Positions 1-10,464 of a DNA stretch of 64,000 bases are shown piece after piece. The position numbers and the translations under genes are program-made. The notes below the pieces were generated by a model. That model made no database searches. It was not told the origin of the DNA and saw nothing but the letters and a program-made list of their open reading frames with translations. Source of the stretch: Aestuariibius violaceus (lineage in GTDB: Bacteria; Pseudomonadota; Alphaproteobacteria; Rhodobacterales; Rhodobacteraceae); contig NZ_JBFONT020000002.1 of NCBI RefSeq assembly GCF_040779325.2, positions 886,225 through 950,224 of the forward strand. Reading direction: 5' to 3'. Each line of letters begins with the position of its first letter. The first letter of the stretch is position 1.

Positions 1-889
1 CCCGGCGCCCGAACGCCGCTGCCGTCGATCCCGCAACGCCTTGCTCGGTCTTGGCGACAGTCGTGACCGATCCATCCTGCTCGATCCGGACCACGCTGTC
101 GAATATATGCGTGGTGCCGTAGATGGTCCCGTCGGCGGCAATTGCGAGATCGTCGAACGAGATATCCTGCAAAATGACCTCTGGACTCCCTGCACGATAG
201 TCCAGCCCGATAGCAGGAATGCGCAAGAGGGTCGTACGGCTTGAATTGGTGGCGTACACGGCGCCGTCGAAGACCTTTAGCCCATTCACGCCCGGCAGCA
301 GAGGGCTGCGATCCGGGTGAACTCCGAGACTTTCATCGGACGACCAGATCCGCGACTCTTCTGACTCTATATCGACATGAATTATTAGTCCGCCTCCAGA
401 ATCAGCGACGAGCAGCTGACCCGGAGCGACAAAAGCGACGCCGTTCAGAAACTGTGCGCCTTCGATGAGGATGGTCCGGTCAAGCGCGCCATCGTCCTTG
501 AATGTGAAAATCGCCGCATTGCCATCGGCGGTGCTGCCGGACAACACAATCTGGCCATCAATATCGACGGCCAGACCGACCGGTTGGATATCGGATTGAT
601 GGAACGGCGCGCGCGCTCCGCTCGGATCCACTCGCCAGATGGTTCGGCTTTGAATCTCTGTGATGAGCAGATCCCCGCTCGAAAGCACAATTACGCTTTC
701 GAGAAAATTACCCTCCTCAAAGCTGGCAATGATGTTGGATGATAAGGGCTCAAACGCGCCGACTTGGTGCGGCACTGCCGAAAGATCGATCCGCGGCTGT
801 GCCGTAGCGGGGGCAGCAAAAGCGACAGCAGCGGCAATGAAGGCAGCGGCGCCATTCCATATCTTGAACCGAACCATTGTGAACATCAT
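1..889 (-). CDS. Secreted SMP-30/gluconolactonase-like beta-propeller protein, partial
   Basis: The open frame enters from the left window edge, so the C-terminus is missing; 296 residues are visible. Residues 1-30 form a signal peptide: a basic start, an Ala-rich hydrophobic core and an AxA-type cleavage site before Gln. The remainder has repeated blades of the type 'LLITE...IWRVDPSG', 'GLAVDIDGQIVL', 'LLVADSGGG' and 'LAIAADGTIYGT', the pattern of SMP-30/NHL six-bladed propellers. Two start codons lie side by side (889 and 886) and another is at 877. The protein is probably periplasmic. Substrate and reaction cannot be told from the sequence. It is a monocistronic-looking minus-strand gene, separated by 200 bp from the AraC gene upstream. 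Confidence 0.7.
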   Translation of the reverse strand, partial: MMFTMVRFKIWNGAAAFIAAAVAFAAPATAQPRIDLSAVPHQVGAFEPLSSNIIASFEEGNFLESVIVLSSGDLLITEIQSRTIWRVDPSGARAPFHQSDIQPVGLAVDIDGQIVLSGSTADGNAAIFTFKDDGALDRTILIEGAQFLNGVAFVAPGQLLVADSGGGLIIHVDIESEESRIWSSDESLGVHPDRSPLLPGVNGLKVFDGAVYATNSSRTTLLRIPAIGLDYRAGSPEVILQDISFDDLAIAADGTIYGTTHIFDSVVRIEQDGSVTTVAKTEQGVAGSTAAAFGRR

Positions 890-1089
890 GCACCTCTTAT
901 CGTTGGTGCTTTCGCGCCGGACGCGGGCGGCGATGGTAAAACTGTGTCGAGTGACCGCGACGCGAGGAAAAAGCACTTCCGACCAACATGAACTTGGCCG
1001 ATGCATTTGATGATAACCTAACAGAGACGTCCTGTTTGCTATGATTGAAACGTACCGTTGCACAATTAGGACGAGATCGCGCTTAAACC

Positions 1090-1860
1090 TTAGGTGCAAT
1101 GGAACCCATTGCGTGCCGCTGCTGGGGTACCCCCGAAAGCCTCCTTAAAGCACCGTGTCAGGTGGCCTTGGTTGGCGAAGCCACAGCGATAGGCGATTTC
1201 GGCGATCGAAACGCTTGTCGTCAGCAACATCTCCTTCGCTCTCTCGCACCGACGGCGCGTGACATAGGCCCAAACCGGAACGCCCATTGCTGTCTTGAAA
1301 GTCCGGGAGAAATGGCCGGGCGAAAGACAGGCAACGCCGGCAAGCTCTGCAATCGTCAGCGCGTCGCCGTAATGAGTCTCGATGTAATCGACACTGCGCG
1401 CTATGCGGTGATCAAGGCGATCCAAGAGGTCCAATCGCTCCTGCTGGGCGCGCACGCGCGACGCAACGAGAAGCTCGATTACGCTCAACATCGGGTCAAT
1501 AATCTCGCTCGCGGTATAGGATGAGCCCCAAGCCCTGCGCAGAAGCTGTCCGATCAGCCGGTCACCTACGCGTTGCGGAATCGGCGGTGCGGGAAGATTA
1601 TCCATCCGCGCGCTCAAGACACGGCCTCTCACGCAAGCGCTGGTGCCGTCCCCCACAGGCAAGAGAACGAGTTCACCAACGCTCAGCCTGCCGCGCAGAT
1701 CTGTCAGACTGAACTCTTTCGCTTGGCAGTCGAGCACCAAGACGATTTCGCACTGCTCACGCTCAGGCCATACTTCTCCACGCCGGAAGGTGATAAGGCG
1801 CAGGCGCTGATCAGCTGTCGTGTTTGCTGAATCCTGGAGATTGAATTCGGACTGCTTCAT
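1090..1860 (-). CDS. AraC family transcriptional regulator
   Basis: 256 residues. The C-terminal ~100 residues hold the two helix-turn-helix motifs of the AraC/XylS family: 'LTIAELAGVACLSPGHFSRTFK' region for the first and 'SIAEIAYRCGFANQGHLTRCFK' region for the second, followed by the usual 'GGTPAAAR' end. The N-terminal ~150 residues would be the ligand-sensing/dimerisation part; it does not resemble a well-known ligand domain. The same N-terminal domain, without HTH, is encoded just upstream at 1956-2417. No structural gene adjoins it, so its target is unknown. Start ATG at 1860. Confidence 0.85.
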   Translation of the reverse strand: MKQSEFNLQDSANTTADQRLRLITFRRGEVWPEREQCEIVLVLDCQAKEFSLTDLRGRLSVGELVLLPVGDGTSACVRGRVLSARMDNLPAPPIPQRVGDRLIGQLLRRAWGSSYTASEIIDPMLSVIELLVASRVRAQQERLDLLDRLDHRIARSVDYIETHYGDALTIAELAGVACLSPGHFSRTFKTAMGVPVWAYVTRRRCERAKEMLLTTSVSIAEIAYRCGFANQGHLTRCFKEAFGGTPAAARNGFHCT

Positions 1861-1955
1861 GCAGATCAGAAAGCAAATTCGCCTAAGCCTGTATTCCGTG
1901 CAGATGTTGATTCCAGAATTGGAAATCTAGAACGTTCGACAATTCTGAAAAAATT

Positions 1956-2417
1956 TCAGTTTAGCCTTGGATACGCAGCGCCATGCTCATCCCGTGCGGC
2001 CAGTTCTTCGTGGATCAAGAGCCGGACTAGCGCCAAAGACGTCTCTGCGACTTCATCGGAACTGCGCCAGGCACGTGAGCAGAGTAAACCGATCAGTACC
2101 TCGGATAGAGGCCCGACGTACTCCGTGACCACAAGCCCCGGAAGCACCACGCGAAGTGCCCTCAAATGGCCCGTGATTGATAACGTTTCTCCCGGTGGCA
2201 GGAGAATGGCAGCGCCTGACCGGTCTCGGCCGTTCGTTCCTGACCACAGGGCGCGGCCGCGCCCAGCGTTACGCAAGAAAATCTCGAAATCGTCACCGGC
2301 CACAACAGTCTCGCCCTTGCTCAGCATGACATAGCAGATGCTGCCAGTGCTCAGGTCGCGCCGGATCCCGTCGCTGGAACTGACCACAGGTGGCGGTTTG
2401 GAGGATCCGAAGGTCAT
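1956..2417 (-). pseudogene. HTH-less AraC-type sensor domain (truncated paralogue of the neighbouring AraC gene)
   Basis: The 153-residue product from the ATG at 2417 resembles the N-terminal half of the AraC protein encoded at 1090-1860: the segment 'LIGLLCSRAWRSS' matches 'LIGQLLRRAWGSS', and both continue with a similar 'SLALVRLLI...AARDEH' helix. It then stops before any helix-turn-helix, about 110 residues short of a normal AraC protein. The frame upstream of 2417 is open to 2582 but overlaps the start region of the divergent AraC gene, so the shorter start is preferred. It may be a decayed gene or a stand-alone sensor domain; the intact frame leaves both possible. Confidence 0.5.
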
Positions 2418-2568
2418 TCTAGAAAGGTCGCACCAATTAGCGCGCAGGTATTCCACATTCGTCGGCCGACGAAGTCTGAATTCTCGACGATTACAGAATA
2501 CTGGATAGCTTTGTGCTATATAGTGTTTTGAAGTTCTGGCCAATTGCACGCGAAAGGAGGCGGAAAAA

Positions 2569-3471
2569 ATGACGCAGTGCACCGCATCCTCGTTGGCGGA
2601 ATTCTACTCTGATCCGTCCAGTCCCTACGCGGCGTTCCCTCAGGAACATCGTGATGGCGGGTCCATGCCTGTAACGTTGCTTCGCGCCGAGCAGCAGCCA
2701 TTTGAAGGCACGGACCCAGCTGTACCGGAGCTGGGCCTGATCCTGGCGACGCGCGCTGACATGCCATTTCGTTGGAACGTCGGTGATGGCCTTACCGACG
2801 AAAAAACCTCTCGAAGTGGTGATCTCAGCGTTGTTCCGGCGCAGACGGCTATCGACTTCTACTGCTACGGTGAGCATGAACTCATAGATATTCGTCTTCC
2901 CGCAGGTGAGATTGAAGCGCTGGTTGAGGATTATGGTGCCGGTAGACTATCGGACTTGAATTCTCTGACCGGAGCCACACTTTTCCGAGACGAAACGCTG
3001 CGCCGCACCGTCATGCAAATGTGGGCGGAGAGCGCGCGGACAGGCGGCACCAGCGACCTTCTAATGGACGGGCTGACCCAAGTCCTGATCGCGCGGCTGT
3101 TCGACAAGGCGGGTGCGTTGCGCCGTCCTCAGCCGATCCTTCCGCTCAGCCCTGCCGAGATCACACGCATCGACACGCTGGTCGAGCACCGGCTTGCCGA
3201 ACGGCTCACTGTCGCAGACCTCGCCCGTGCACTCGACATGCCCCGCTGGATCTTCGCCGACGCCTTCAAGGCCACCACCGGCGACACGCCGCACGCCTAT
3301 GTCACCGGCAAACGTCTGGACAAAGCCTGCGAACTCCTGCGCCTTGGCGACATGCCACTCGCTGAAATCGCCTACGCCACCGGCTTCGCCTCCCAGAGTC
3401 ACATGACAGATACGTTTCGCAGGATACTAGGAACGACACCGGGAAAGTGGCGACGCGAGGTGCGGCAATGA
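2569..3471 (+). CDS. AraC family transcriptional regulator, first of tandem pair
   Basis: 300 residues, preceded by a strong Shine-Dalgarno (AAAGGAGG, ending about 9 nt before the ATG). The C-terminal HTH region contains 'LTVADLARALDMPRWIFADAFK' and 'PLAEIAYATGFASQSHMTDTFR' blocks ending 'GTTPGKWRRE', typical of AraC/XylS proteins. The N-terminal part (to about residue 140) differs from its downstream partner, but both begin with an 'ASSLAEFYxDP' motif. It is translationally coupled to the second copy by an ATGA overlap. It is divergent to the truncated AraC-type frame at 1956-2417. The regulated genes are not identifiable here. Confidence 0.85.
   Translation: MTQCTASSLAEFYSDPSSPYAAFPQEHRDGGSMPVTLLRAEQQPFEGTDPAVPELGLILATRADMPFRWNVGDGLTDEKTSRSGDLSVVPAQTAIDFYCYGEHELIDIRLPAGEIEALVEDYGAGRLSDLNSLTGATLFRDETLRRTVMQMWAESARTGGTSDLLMDGLTQVLIARLFDKAGALRRPQPILPLSPAEITRIDTLVEHRLAERLTVADLARALDMPRWIFADAFKATTGDTPHAYVTGKRLDKACELLRLGDMPLAEIAYATGFASQSHMTDTFRRILGTTPGKWRREVRQ
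3292..3467 (+). repeat. 176-bp identical stretch shared by the tandem AraC genes (copy 1; copy 2 at 4200-4375)
   Basis: Read base by base, positions 3292-3467 and 4200-4375 are identical. Further upstream the two genes drift gradually (scattered third-position and a few coding differences back to about 2985/3893) and then become clearly different. A perfectly conserved 3' end next to a diverged 5' end is the signature of recent gene conversion or of a recent recombination between paralogues. Confidence 0.9.
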
Positions 3472-4379
3472 GTGGGGCAGTGCAGCAAACCGCGTCCTCG
3501 CTGGCAGAGTTCTACACCGACCCAGCCTCGACCTATGCTGCGTGCCCGCAGGAGCATCGCTCCGGCGGGTCGATGCCGGTGAAGATGATCCGTGTGGAAC
3601 AGAGCGAGTTCAGCCATACGCAAGCTCCCCGAACCGATGTGGTGGTGGGCGTCGTGCTGCGATCTGAGACGACGCTGAGGTGGGACATGGGAGACGGCTG
3701 GACTACCGAGCGAGAATTGCGCGTGGGCGACCTTCATCTGCTACCCGCCGACACTGAGGCTAGCTATGAGTGTCGTGCGCTGCATGTTCCGTTGTTCATA
3801 GGTTTTCCGGCCGCCAGCACAGCCGCGATTCTTGATGATCACCGCGTCAGCGATCTCTCGTCATTCGACGCGCTTACCAGCGCCGTCATATTCCGCGACG
3901 AAACCATCCGCCGCACCGCCATGCAAATGTGGGCGGAGAGCGCGCGCACCGGTGGCACCAGCGACCTTCTAATGGACGGGCTTACGCAGGTGCTGATCGC
4001 CCGGCTCCTTGACAAGGCTGGCACCCTACGCCGTCCTCAGCCGATCCTTCCGCTCAGTCCAGCCGAGATCACACGCATCGACACGCTGGTCGAGCACCGG
4101 CTTGCCGAACGGCTCACTGTCGAAGACCTCGCCCGTGCACTCGACATGCCCCGCTGGATCTTCGCCGACGCCTTCAAGGTTACCACCGGCGATACGCCAC
4201 ACGCCTATGTCACCGGCAAACGTCTGGACAAAGCCTGCGAACTCCTGCGCCTTGGCGACATGCCACTCGCTGAAATCGCCTACGCCACCGGCTTCGCCTC
4301 CCAGAGTCACATGACAGATACGTTTCGCAGGATACTAGGAACGACACCGGGAAAGTGGCGACGCGAGGTGCGGCAGTAG
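3468..4379 (+). CDS. AraC family transcriptional regulator, second of tandem pair
   Basis: 303 residues from the ATG at 3468, which overlaps the stop of the first copy (ATGA). The frame is open to 3447, but 3468 aligns with the start of the upstream paralogue ('QTASSLAEFYTDP'). The C-terminal ~160 residues are almost identical to those of the first copy, including both HTH motifs, while the N-terminal sensing half is clearly divergent. Two regulators with near-identical DNA-reading heads but different sensing domains would be expected to read the same operator in response to different signals; this is inference. Confidence 0.83.
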   Translation: MSGAVQQTASSLAEFYTDPASTYAACPQEHRSGGSMPVKMIRVEQSEFSHTQAPRTDVVVGVVLRSETTLRWDMGDGWTTERELRVGDLHLLPADTEASYECRALHVPLFIGFPAASTAAILDDHRVSDLSSFDALTSAVIFRDETIRRTAMQMWAESARTGGTSDLLMDGLTQVLIARLLDKAGTLRRPQPILPLSPAEITRIDTLVEHRLAERLTVEDLARALDMPRWIFADAFKVTTGDTPHAYVTGKRLDKACELLRLGDMPLAEIAYATGFASQSHMTDTFRRILGTTPGKWRREVRQ

Positions 4380-4746
4380 AGCCTCCGGCTGCCGTCCGGC
4401 GCCATCGCTATCCGCCGTATTGTGCGAGCGAACTGGTCGTAGGCCGCTGCCAGCCGAGCGTAGCGCGACTGCTTAGGAATAGTTCGCATCTCATCGCGGG
4501 TTGGCATTCGCACCGTCGGTGGTCATTTCGCATCAAGGAGTACTCACTGGCACGGCAGCGAACCATTTCTCACGTGGTGGGGCGCGTGAGATTCGAATTT
4601 ACCGCAAAACCGACTGACTTAGTTGGCGATATCGCTCCAGCACGCCATAATTGCCTGATTGTCTACGCAAAATCGCCGCGTAAGCACCACGTAAGCAGCA
4701 AAGCTCCGAGGCGCCGCTTTCTAAGATATTGATTTATTGAGAGAAA
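4380..4746. other. Intergenic spacer, 367 bp, no convincing gene
   Basis: The spacer lies between the second AraC stop and the tRNA. The short frames here lack a plausible protein family or start signal. The only structure I see is the left arm of an inverted repeat at 4680-4698 that pairs with 4838-4856 on the other side of the tRNA. Confidence 0.6.
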
Positions 4747-4856
4747 TGGCGCACCCGACAGGATTCGAACCTGTGACCTTCGGCTTCGGAGGCCGACACT
4801 CTATCCAGCTGAGCTACGGGTGCTCTATTTCTTCCTACTGCTTACGCAGTGCTTAC
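4680..4856. repeat. 19-bp inverted repeats flanking tRNA-Arg (arms 4680-4698 and 4838-4856)
   Basis: The left arm reads GTAAGCACCACGTAAGCAG. The right arm, read on the opposite strand, is GTAAGCACTGCGTAAGCAG, 17 of 19 identical. Each arm itself contains GTAAGCA twice. The arms bracket the tRNA with about 48 and 14 nt of spacer. They could be arm-type binding sites of a former integrase, or a stem enclosing the tRNA precursor. Confidence 0.65.
4747..4823 (-). tRNA. tRNA-Arg (anticodon CCG)
   Basis: A 77-nt cloverleaf on the minus strand. The acceptor stem pairs GCACCCG with CGGGTGC, the discriminator base is G and the CCA end is encoded (complement at 4747-4749). The anticodon stem TCGGC/GCCGA encloses the loop CTCCGAA, giving anticodon CCG for the arginine codon CGG. 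The T arm has the standard GGTTCGAATCC sequence. A 44-nt copy of the 5' half lies at 4959-5002. Confidence 0.95.
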
Positions 4857-4958
4857 TCGAAACACTGACTCGTTTGAATAGCGGTTCCGACATCCGCTCA
4901 AGCCATTGTTTCGCAAACTTATTCTTCCAGTTCCCTTAGCAACCGCCAGACTTGACTT

Positions 4959-5002
<44 letters not shown>

Positions 5003-5108
5003 CTGACGCTCTGATTAGCGGCGCTCCCCTGGCTTCGCAAGCCCGGTTCTTGCTCGCTACCCGAGGTCGCCCCGGCATGTACCCAAACTCAGAGGCCGGG
5101 CTGCCTCC

Positions 5109-5516
5109 CTACTGCGGGTTCGGAGCCCCGGTCGGATCGCGGCCGGGATCGCGAGGATCCTGCGGATCCGGACGGCGCTCGGGATCATCATCGTCGCGCG
5201 GGCGGTCGGGATTACCGCACTCCTCGATCACGCTGCCATCGGCGTTGTACGTCTCCACGCAATCGTCTCCCGGCGGGGTGCATTGCACCGCCTGGGACCC
5301 GTCGGCCAGGATCACCTCCTCGCATTCACCCGCAGGGACACAGCGCGCCTGTTCCGGAACTGCGCCCGGGACGTAAATGTATCCCGGTACGCAGCTTCCA
5401 CCACCGAACTTGTTAAACACAGGCTCGGGCGTGATGCGTGGCTGCGGGTCCTGGCGAGGGGCGCAGCCCGCGAGTGCAATCATCCCGAGCACGACGAGCG
5501 ACCGTGAAAATACCAT
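5109..5516 (-). CDS. Small cysteine-rich lipoprotein of unknown function
   Basis: 135 residues. The N-terminus is a lipoprotein signal: short basic start, hydrophobic stretch and lipobox LAGC with the modified cysteine at residue 18. The mature part has four further regions with Cys (SCVPG, RCVPAGECEE, QCTPPGDDC, EECGNPD), which suggests disulfides in the periplasm. The last ~30 residues are a low-complexity tail of Asp, Pro and Arg. A GGAAGGGA ribosome-binding site precedes the ATG at 5516. No family recognised. Confidence 0.75.
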   Translation of the reverse strand: MVFSRSLVVLGMIALAGCAPRQDPQPRITPEPVFNKFGGGSCVPGYIYVPGAVPEQARCVPAGECEEVILADGSQAVQCTPPGDDCVETYNADGSVIEECGNPDRPRDDDDPERRPDPQDPRDPGRDPTGAPNPQ

Positions 5517-5650
5517 CTCAAATTCCCTTCCTTACAAAGACTTTCGTCAAGAAATCCCGTCCCGGCCCCCACCGGCCCGGATAGGGTATCTCTACAGGGT
5601 ATCGACTTGAAAGCAGAATAATTGCAGCTTAATCAGGCAAAAATGCAGGT

Positions 5651-6531
5651 ATGGCGAGTATGAACTGGAGCCATCTGGAAACCTTCATCGCCATTGCCCG
5701 CGCCGGATCGCTGACCGGGGCGGCGCATCTGCTTGGAACCGACCAGACGACGGTGGGGCGCCGGCTCAATACGCTGGAGGCGGATCTCAGGCAGAAGCTC
5801 TTCAAGCGCTCGAAGGCCGGCTTCCTTCTGACCGAAGCCGGGGAGCGGGTCCTGACCGACGCGCAGGCCGTCAACACCCGGCTCTCCCGCATGATCGACG
5901 ATCTGGCCGATCCCGACCGGGGGGCGGAAGGCATCGTCCGGCTTTTCGGGAACACCTGGACGCTCGCTCGCCTCGCCTCCCGCGGGCTCGACGCGCTGAC
6001 CGCCCGCCATCCGGGGCTGGAGCTGCGGATGTCCGGCCGCCTGCCCCCTGCCCCGCTGCACGGCGAGACGACGCTGGCGCTCTGGTTCGATGCGGCCGCC
6101 CGGCGTCCCGACATCGCCTATCCCCTAGCCAACGTCCCTTACGCGGCCTATTGCGCGGCGGATCGAACGGTGACCCACGACCGATGGGTGATGTTTCGCG
6201 ACGACGATGCCGACGGCCCGTCCTTCGCGCGGGTGGTCGAGCGGCATATCGGTGTGGACCGGCGGATCGTTCTCACCGCCACCGACGCTTCGATCCTTGC
6301 CGAGGCGATCCGAGGCGGGGCAGGCATCGGAATGCTTCCCACCGCGGTCGGCGACGCGACCCGGGGGATCGTCCGCGACGACAGCTGCGCCAACCCGATC
6401 GAGCGTGTCCTGCACCTGCATCTCGACCCGGCCATCGCCGATCTCCGTCGGGCGCAGGTTGTGGCGCGCTGGCTGCTCGACGCGGTCGAACCTGCGCTCG
6501 CCGCAACACCAATCAGGGCGGACCTGCCCGC

Positions 6532-6535
<4 letters not shown>
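5651..6535 (+). CDS. LysR family transcriptional regulator
   Basis: 294 residues. The N-terminal ~60 residues are the winged HTH of LysR proteins ('LETFIAIARAGSLTGAAHLLG...TVGRRLNTLE...LFKRSKAGFLLTEAG'). The rest is the periplasmic-binding-protein-like effector domain. The ATG at 5660 (MNWSHLE) is an equally likely start. The gene is convergent with sufS and the two stops overlap by four bases. Its target is not evident; the nearest divergent gene is the small lipoprotein. Confidence 0.85.
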
Positions 6536-7778
<1,243 letters not shown>

Positions 7779-7782
<4 letters not shown>

Positions 7783-8282
7783 GCTGGCACCTCCGCGCGT
7801 TCCGTTTCAACCAGACCGGACAGCCATATCCACAGGAAACCGCCGAGCCATACAAGCCCCGTCAGATCCACCGCGTCGAAACGCCCCGGATCGTTCGACA
7901 AGAGGCCCGAGGTCAGCCCATAGAGCACCGTCGCGGGCGCCAGCGCCAGAACCGCCCAGAACAGCGACAGGCGTGCGCCGAACCAGCTCCCCTGCCCGCC
8001 CATCGCCATGGCGGCAAGACGCGAGAGGGCCGCGAGCCCATAAAGCGCCAGCGGCCAGACGATCAGCCAGCTCAGGAATTCATACCCCGCCAGCCGCGCC
8101 ACATCCCCGTCGCTCAGATGCGCCGTCCGGGCGAGCCGGGGAAGCTGCGAGACGAAGATGATGAAGCAGCCGACCATCAGATAGCCGATCGCACGATCCT
8201 CCCGCTTGCCCTGCATCAGCAGGTCGCGGACGACAGCGCGCGGCTGCCGCCAGCTTCGGAAGATCTCGTGCGTCACCGCCAT
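7779..8282 (-). CDS. Yip1-family integral membrane protein in the suf operon
   Basis: 167 residues with about four hydrophobic segments, for instance 'AIGYLMVGCFIIFVS', 'FLSWLIVWPLALYGLAAL', 'LSLFWAVLALAPATVLYGL' and 'LVWLGGFLWIWLSGLV'. It starts with a soluble N-terminal stretch containing 'RSWRQPRAVVRDLL', typical of bacterial Yip1-domain proteins. It sits between sufD and sufS with only a few bases on one side and a 4-base overlap on the other, so it is surely co-translated with them. Its role in Fe-S assembly is unknown. Confidence 0.75.
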
Positions 8283-8285
8283 CCG

Positions 8286-9578
8286 TCAGCCCCGCCGCCG
8301 CGCCAGCCACGCCTCGAGCCGCGCGCGCAGATCCTCGGCCAGCGCCTCGTCGGCGATCTCGTCCAGCGCCTCGGCGAGGAAGGCGAGCGTCAGCAGATCC
8401 TGCGCCGCCTTCTCCGGCACCCCGCGCGAGCGCAGGTAGAACAGCGCGGTATCGTCGATCGCCCCGCTGGTGGAGCCATGGGAGCACGCCACATCGTCGG
8501 CATAGATCTCAAGCTCCGGCTTGGCGAGGAACTGGCTGTCATCATCGAGCAGCAGCGACTGGCTGATCTGGTAGCCGTCCGTCTTCTGCGCGCCGGGCTT
8601 AACCAGGATTTTGCCCTGGAACACGCCCACCGCGCCGTTGCGCAGCACCTTCTTGTAGACCTGACGGCTTTCGCAATTCACCGCGTCATGGGTGACGAAG
8701 ACCGTGTCGTCGTGGTGGAAATCCTTCCCGTCGCCCACGGCCGCGCCGGCCACATGGGCGCTGGCATTGTCGCCCGCCATCTCGATGACGCATTCGTTGC
8801 GCGTCAGCACCCCGTTCGCGGTCAGCGTGAACGACTTGAACTGGCTCTCCTCCCCCAGCCGCGCGAAGGTCCCCGTCACCGCGCGTCGCTGATGATCGCG
8901 CCCCTGCGCCCGGACGTGGTGGAACGCCGCGCGATCGGCCACTTCGACCTCCATCGCCTTGTTGAACCGCGCCGCCGCCGGGCCGTTCTCAAGCAGCGTC
9001 AGCTCCGCGCCCTCTTCCAGCTTGATCAGGTGGTGCAGGATCGCATCCGAGGTCTCGTCGCGGTGGTGGTACATCAGGCTGACAGGCTTAGCCGCCTTGC
9101 CGGTGACACGGATCACCACGCCATCGGTGGCAAAGGCCGTGTTCAGCGCCGCGAAGGGCCGCTCAACCGGATCCTGCCCGCGCTCTTCCAGCTTGCCGTA
9201 AAGGTCCTTGGCCCAGTGGATGTCACGGGTGAAGACATCGGAAAGCCTGTGGATCTCCACGCCCTCCAACGCCAGATCGTCCGAGGCTTCCGCGTCGAAC
9301 ACCCCGTCGACGAAGACGATCTTCAGCCGGTCGACCTCGTGGAAGAGCGGCAGCTCATCCGTCTCGAACAGCGCCGCCGCATCCGGCGCGCTCTGAACGA
9401 GCGAGGCCGGATTGGTGAACTTCCAGTATTCGTCCCGCCGGTGCGGCAATCCCATCCGCACGACCCGATCCCGCGCCGCCTCACGGGCCGCATTGGCCCA
9501 GGCCGCGCCGTCCTCGAACCGCAGGGCGGCCAGCCGCTCTTCGGTCGCGTTCTGCTTCAGCTCCCGGATTGCCGACAT
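8286..9578 (-). CDS. sufD: Fe-S cluster assembly protein SufD
   Basis: 430 residues. The C-terminal half carries the SufB/SufD beta-helix core, including 'SLLLDDDSQFLAKPELEIYADDVACSHGSTSG', the conserved block shared by SufB and SufD. It forms the SufBC2D scaffold with the products of sufB and sufC. The ATG at 9578 overlaps the sufC stop (TGATG), which is preferred over the in-frame GTG at 9581. Confidence 0.93.
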   Translation of the reverse strand: MSAIRELKQNATEERLAALRFEDGAAWANAAREAARDRVVRMGLPHRRDEYWKFTNPASLVQSAPDAAALFETDELPLFHEVDRLKIVFVDGVFDAEASDDLALEGVEIHRLSDVFTRDIHWAKDLYGKLEERGQDPVERPFAALNTAFATDGVVIRVTGKAAKPVSLMYHHRDETSDAILHHLIKLEEGAELTLLENGPAAARFNKAMEVEVADRAAFHHVRAQGRDHQRRAVTGTFARLGEESQFKSFTLTANGVLTRNECVIEMAGDNASAHVAGAAVGDGKDFHHDDTVFVTHDAVNCESRQVYKKVLRNGAVGVFQGKILVKPGAQKTDGYQISQSLLLDDDSQFLAKPELEIYADDVACSHGSTSGAIDDTALFYLRSRGVPEKAAQDLLTLAFLAEALDEIADEALAEDLRARLEAWLARRRG

Positions 9579-10333
9579 CACACGGCCTCCGCCAGCAGAT
9601 CTCCGTAGCCGTTATTCTCGACCTCAAGCGCCAGCTCCGGGCCGCCGGTCTTCACAATCTTGCCGTCCGCCATGATATGGACGACATCCGGTTTGATGTG
9701 ATCGAGCAGCCGCTGGTAATGCGTGATCACCAGGAACGCCCGCCCCGCATCGCGCAGCGCGTTCACCCCTTCCGACACCAGCTTCATCGCATCCACATCC
9801 AGCCCGGAATCCGTCTCGTCCAGAATGCACATCCGCGGCTCCAGAACCGCCATCTGCAGGATCTCGTTCCGCTTCTTCTCCCCGCCCGAGAAGCCGACAT
9901 TCACCGGCCGCTTCAGCATATCCGCGTCGATCTTCAACGCCTTCGCCTTCTCGCGAATGAGCTTAAGGAACTCGGCCGCCGACATCTCGTCCTCGCCGCG
10001 CGCCTTGCGCTGCGCATTCAGCGCCGTGCGCAGGAAGGTCATGTTGCCGACGCCGGGGATCTCCACCGGGTACTGGAACGCCAGGAACAAGCCAGCGGCG
10101 GCACGCTCTTCGGGGTCCATCTCCAGGATGTCCTCGCCTTCCAGCGTCGCTGACCCGTCCGTTACCTCATAGCCGTCACGGCCCGACAGCACGTAGGACA
10201 GCGTCGACTTGCCCGACCCGTTCGGCCCCATGATGGCGTGCACTTCGCCCGCCTTCACCTCAAGGTCGACCCCTTTCAGGATCTGCTTTTCCTCTTCCTC
10301 GAGGCTCACCTTCAACCCGTCGATCTTCAGCAT
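9578..10333 (-). CDS. sufC: Fe-S cluster assembly ATPase SufC
   Basis: 251 residues. An ABC-type ATPase with Walker A GPNGSGKST, signature FSGGEKKR and Walker B CILDETDSGLD, the last being the characteristic SufC form in which Asp-Glu-Thr follows the hydrophobic strand. It powers conformational change of the SufBCD scaffold in the cytoplasm. It is separated from the preceding membrane gene by 131 bp that contain a GC-rich hairpin, and coupled to sufD downstream. Confidence 0.95.
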   Translation of the reverse strand: MLKIDGLKVSLEEEEKQILKGVDLEVKAGEVHAIMGPNGSGKSTLSYVLSGRDGYEVTDGSATLEGEDILEMDPEERAAAGLFLAFQYPVEIPGVGNMTFLRTALNAQRKARGEDEMSAAEFLKLIREKAKALKIDADMLKRPVNVGFSGGEKKRNEILQMAVLEPRMCILDETDSGLDVDAMKLVSEGVNALRDAGRAFLVITHYQRLLDHIKPDVVHIMADGKIVKTGGPELALEVENNGYGDLLAEAV

Positions 10334-10380
10334 CTCTTTCTCCTGTCTGCCTCCGCCGGCCCCTCAGACCAGCACGCGAA

Positions 10381-10398
10381 AACGCCCCGCTTCCGGGG
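10381..10398 (-). terminator. GC-rich hairpin upstream of sufC
   Basis: CCCCG (10385-10389) pairs with CGGGG (10394-10398) over a 4-nt loop. Read on the minus strand the hairpin is followed by CGTTTTCG, a weak U-run. It lies between the membrane gene at 10465-10989 and sufC, so it could be a partial terminator or a processing/stabilising hairpin inside the operon. Confidence 0.4.
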
Positions 10399-10464
10399 TA
10401 TCTCCCGGGCGAGGCGCCTTCAGTTTCGGTTGTGCGAATGCAGGGGCCCGCGCCCCCGCGTCTC

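Noticed and set aside
4355..4732. 125-codon plus-strand frame after the AraC pair
   Set aside because: It begins inside the AraC gene in another frame, has no ribosome-binding site or recognisable family.
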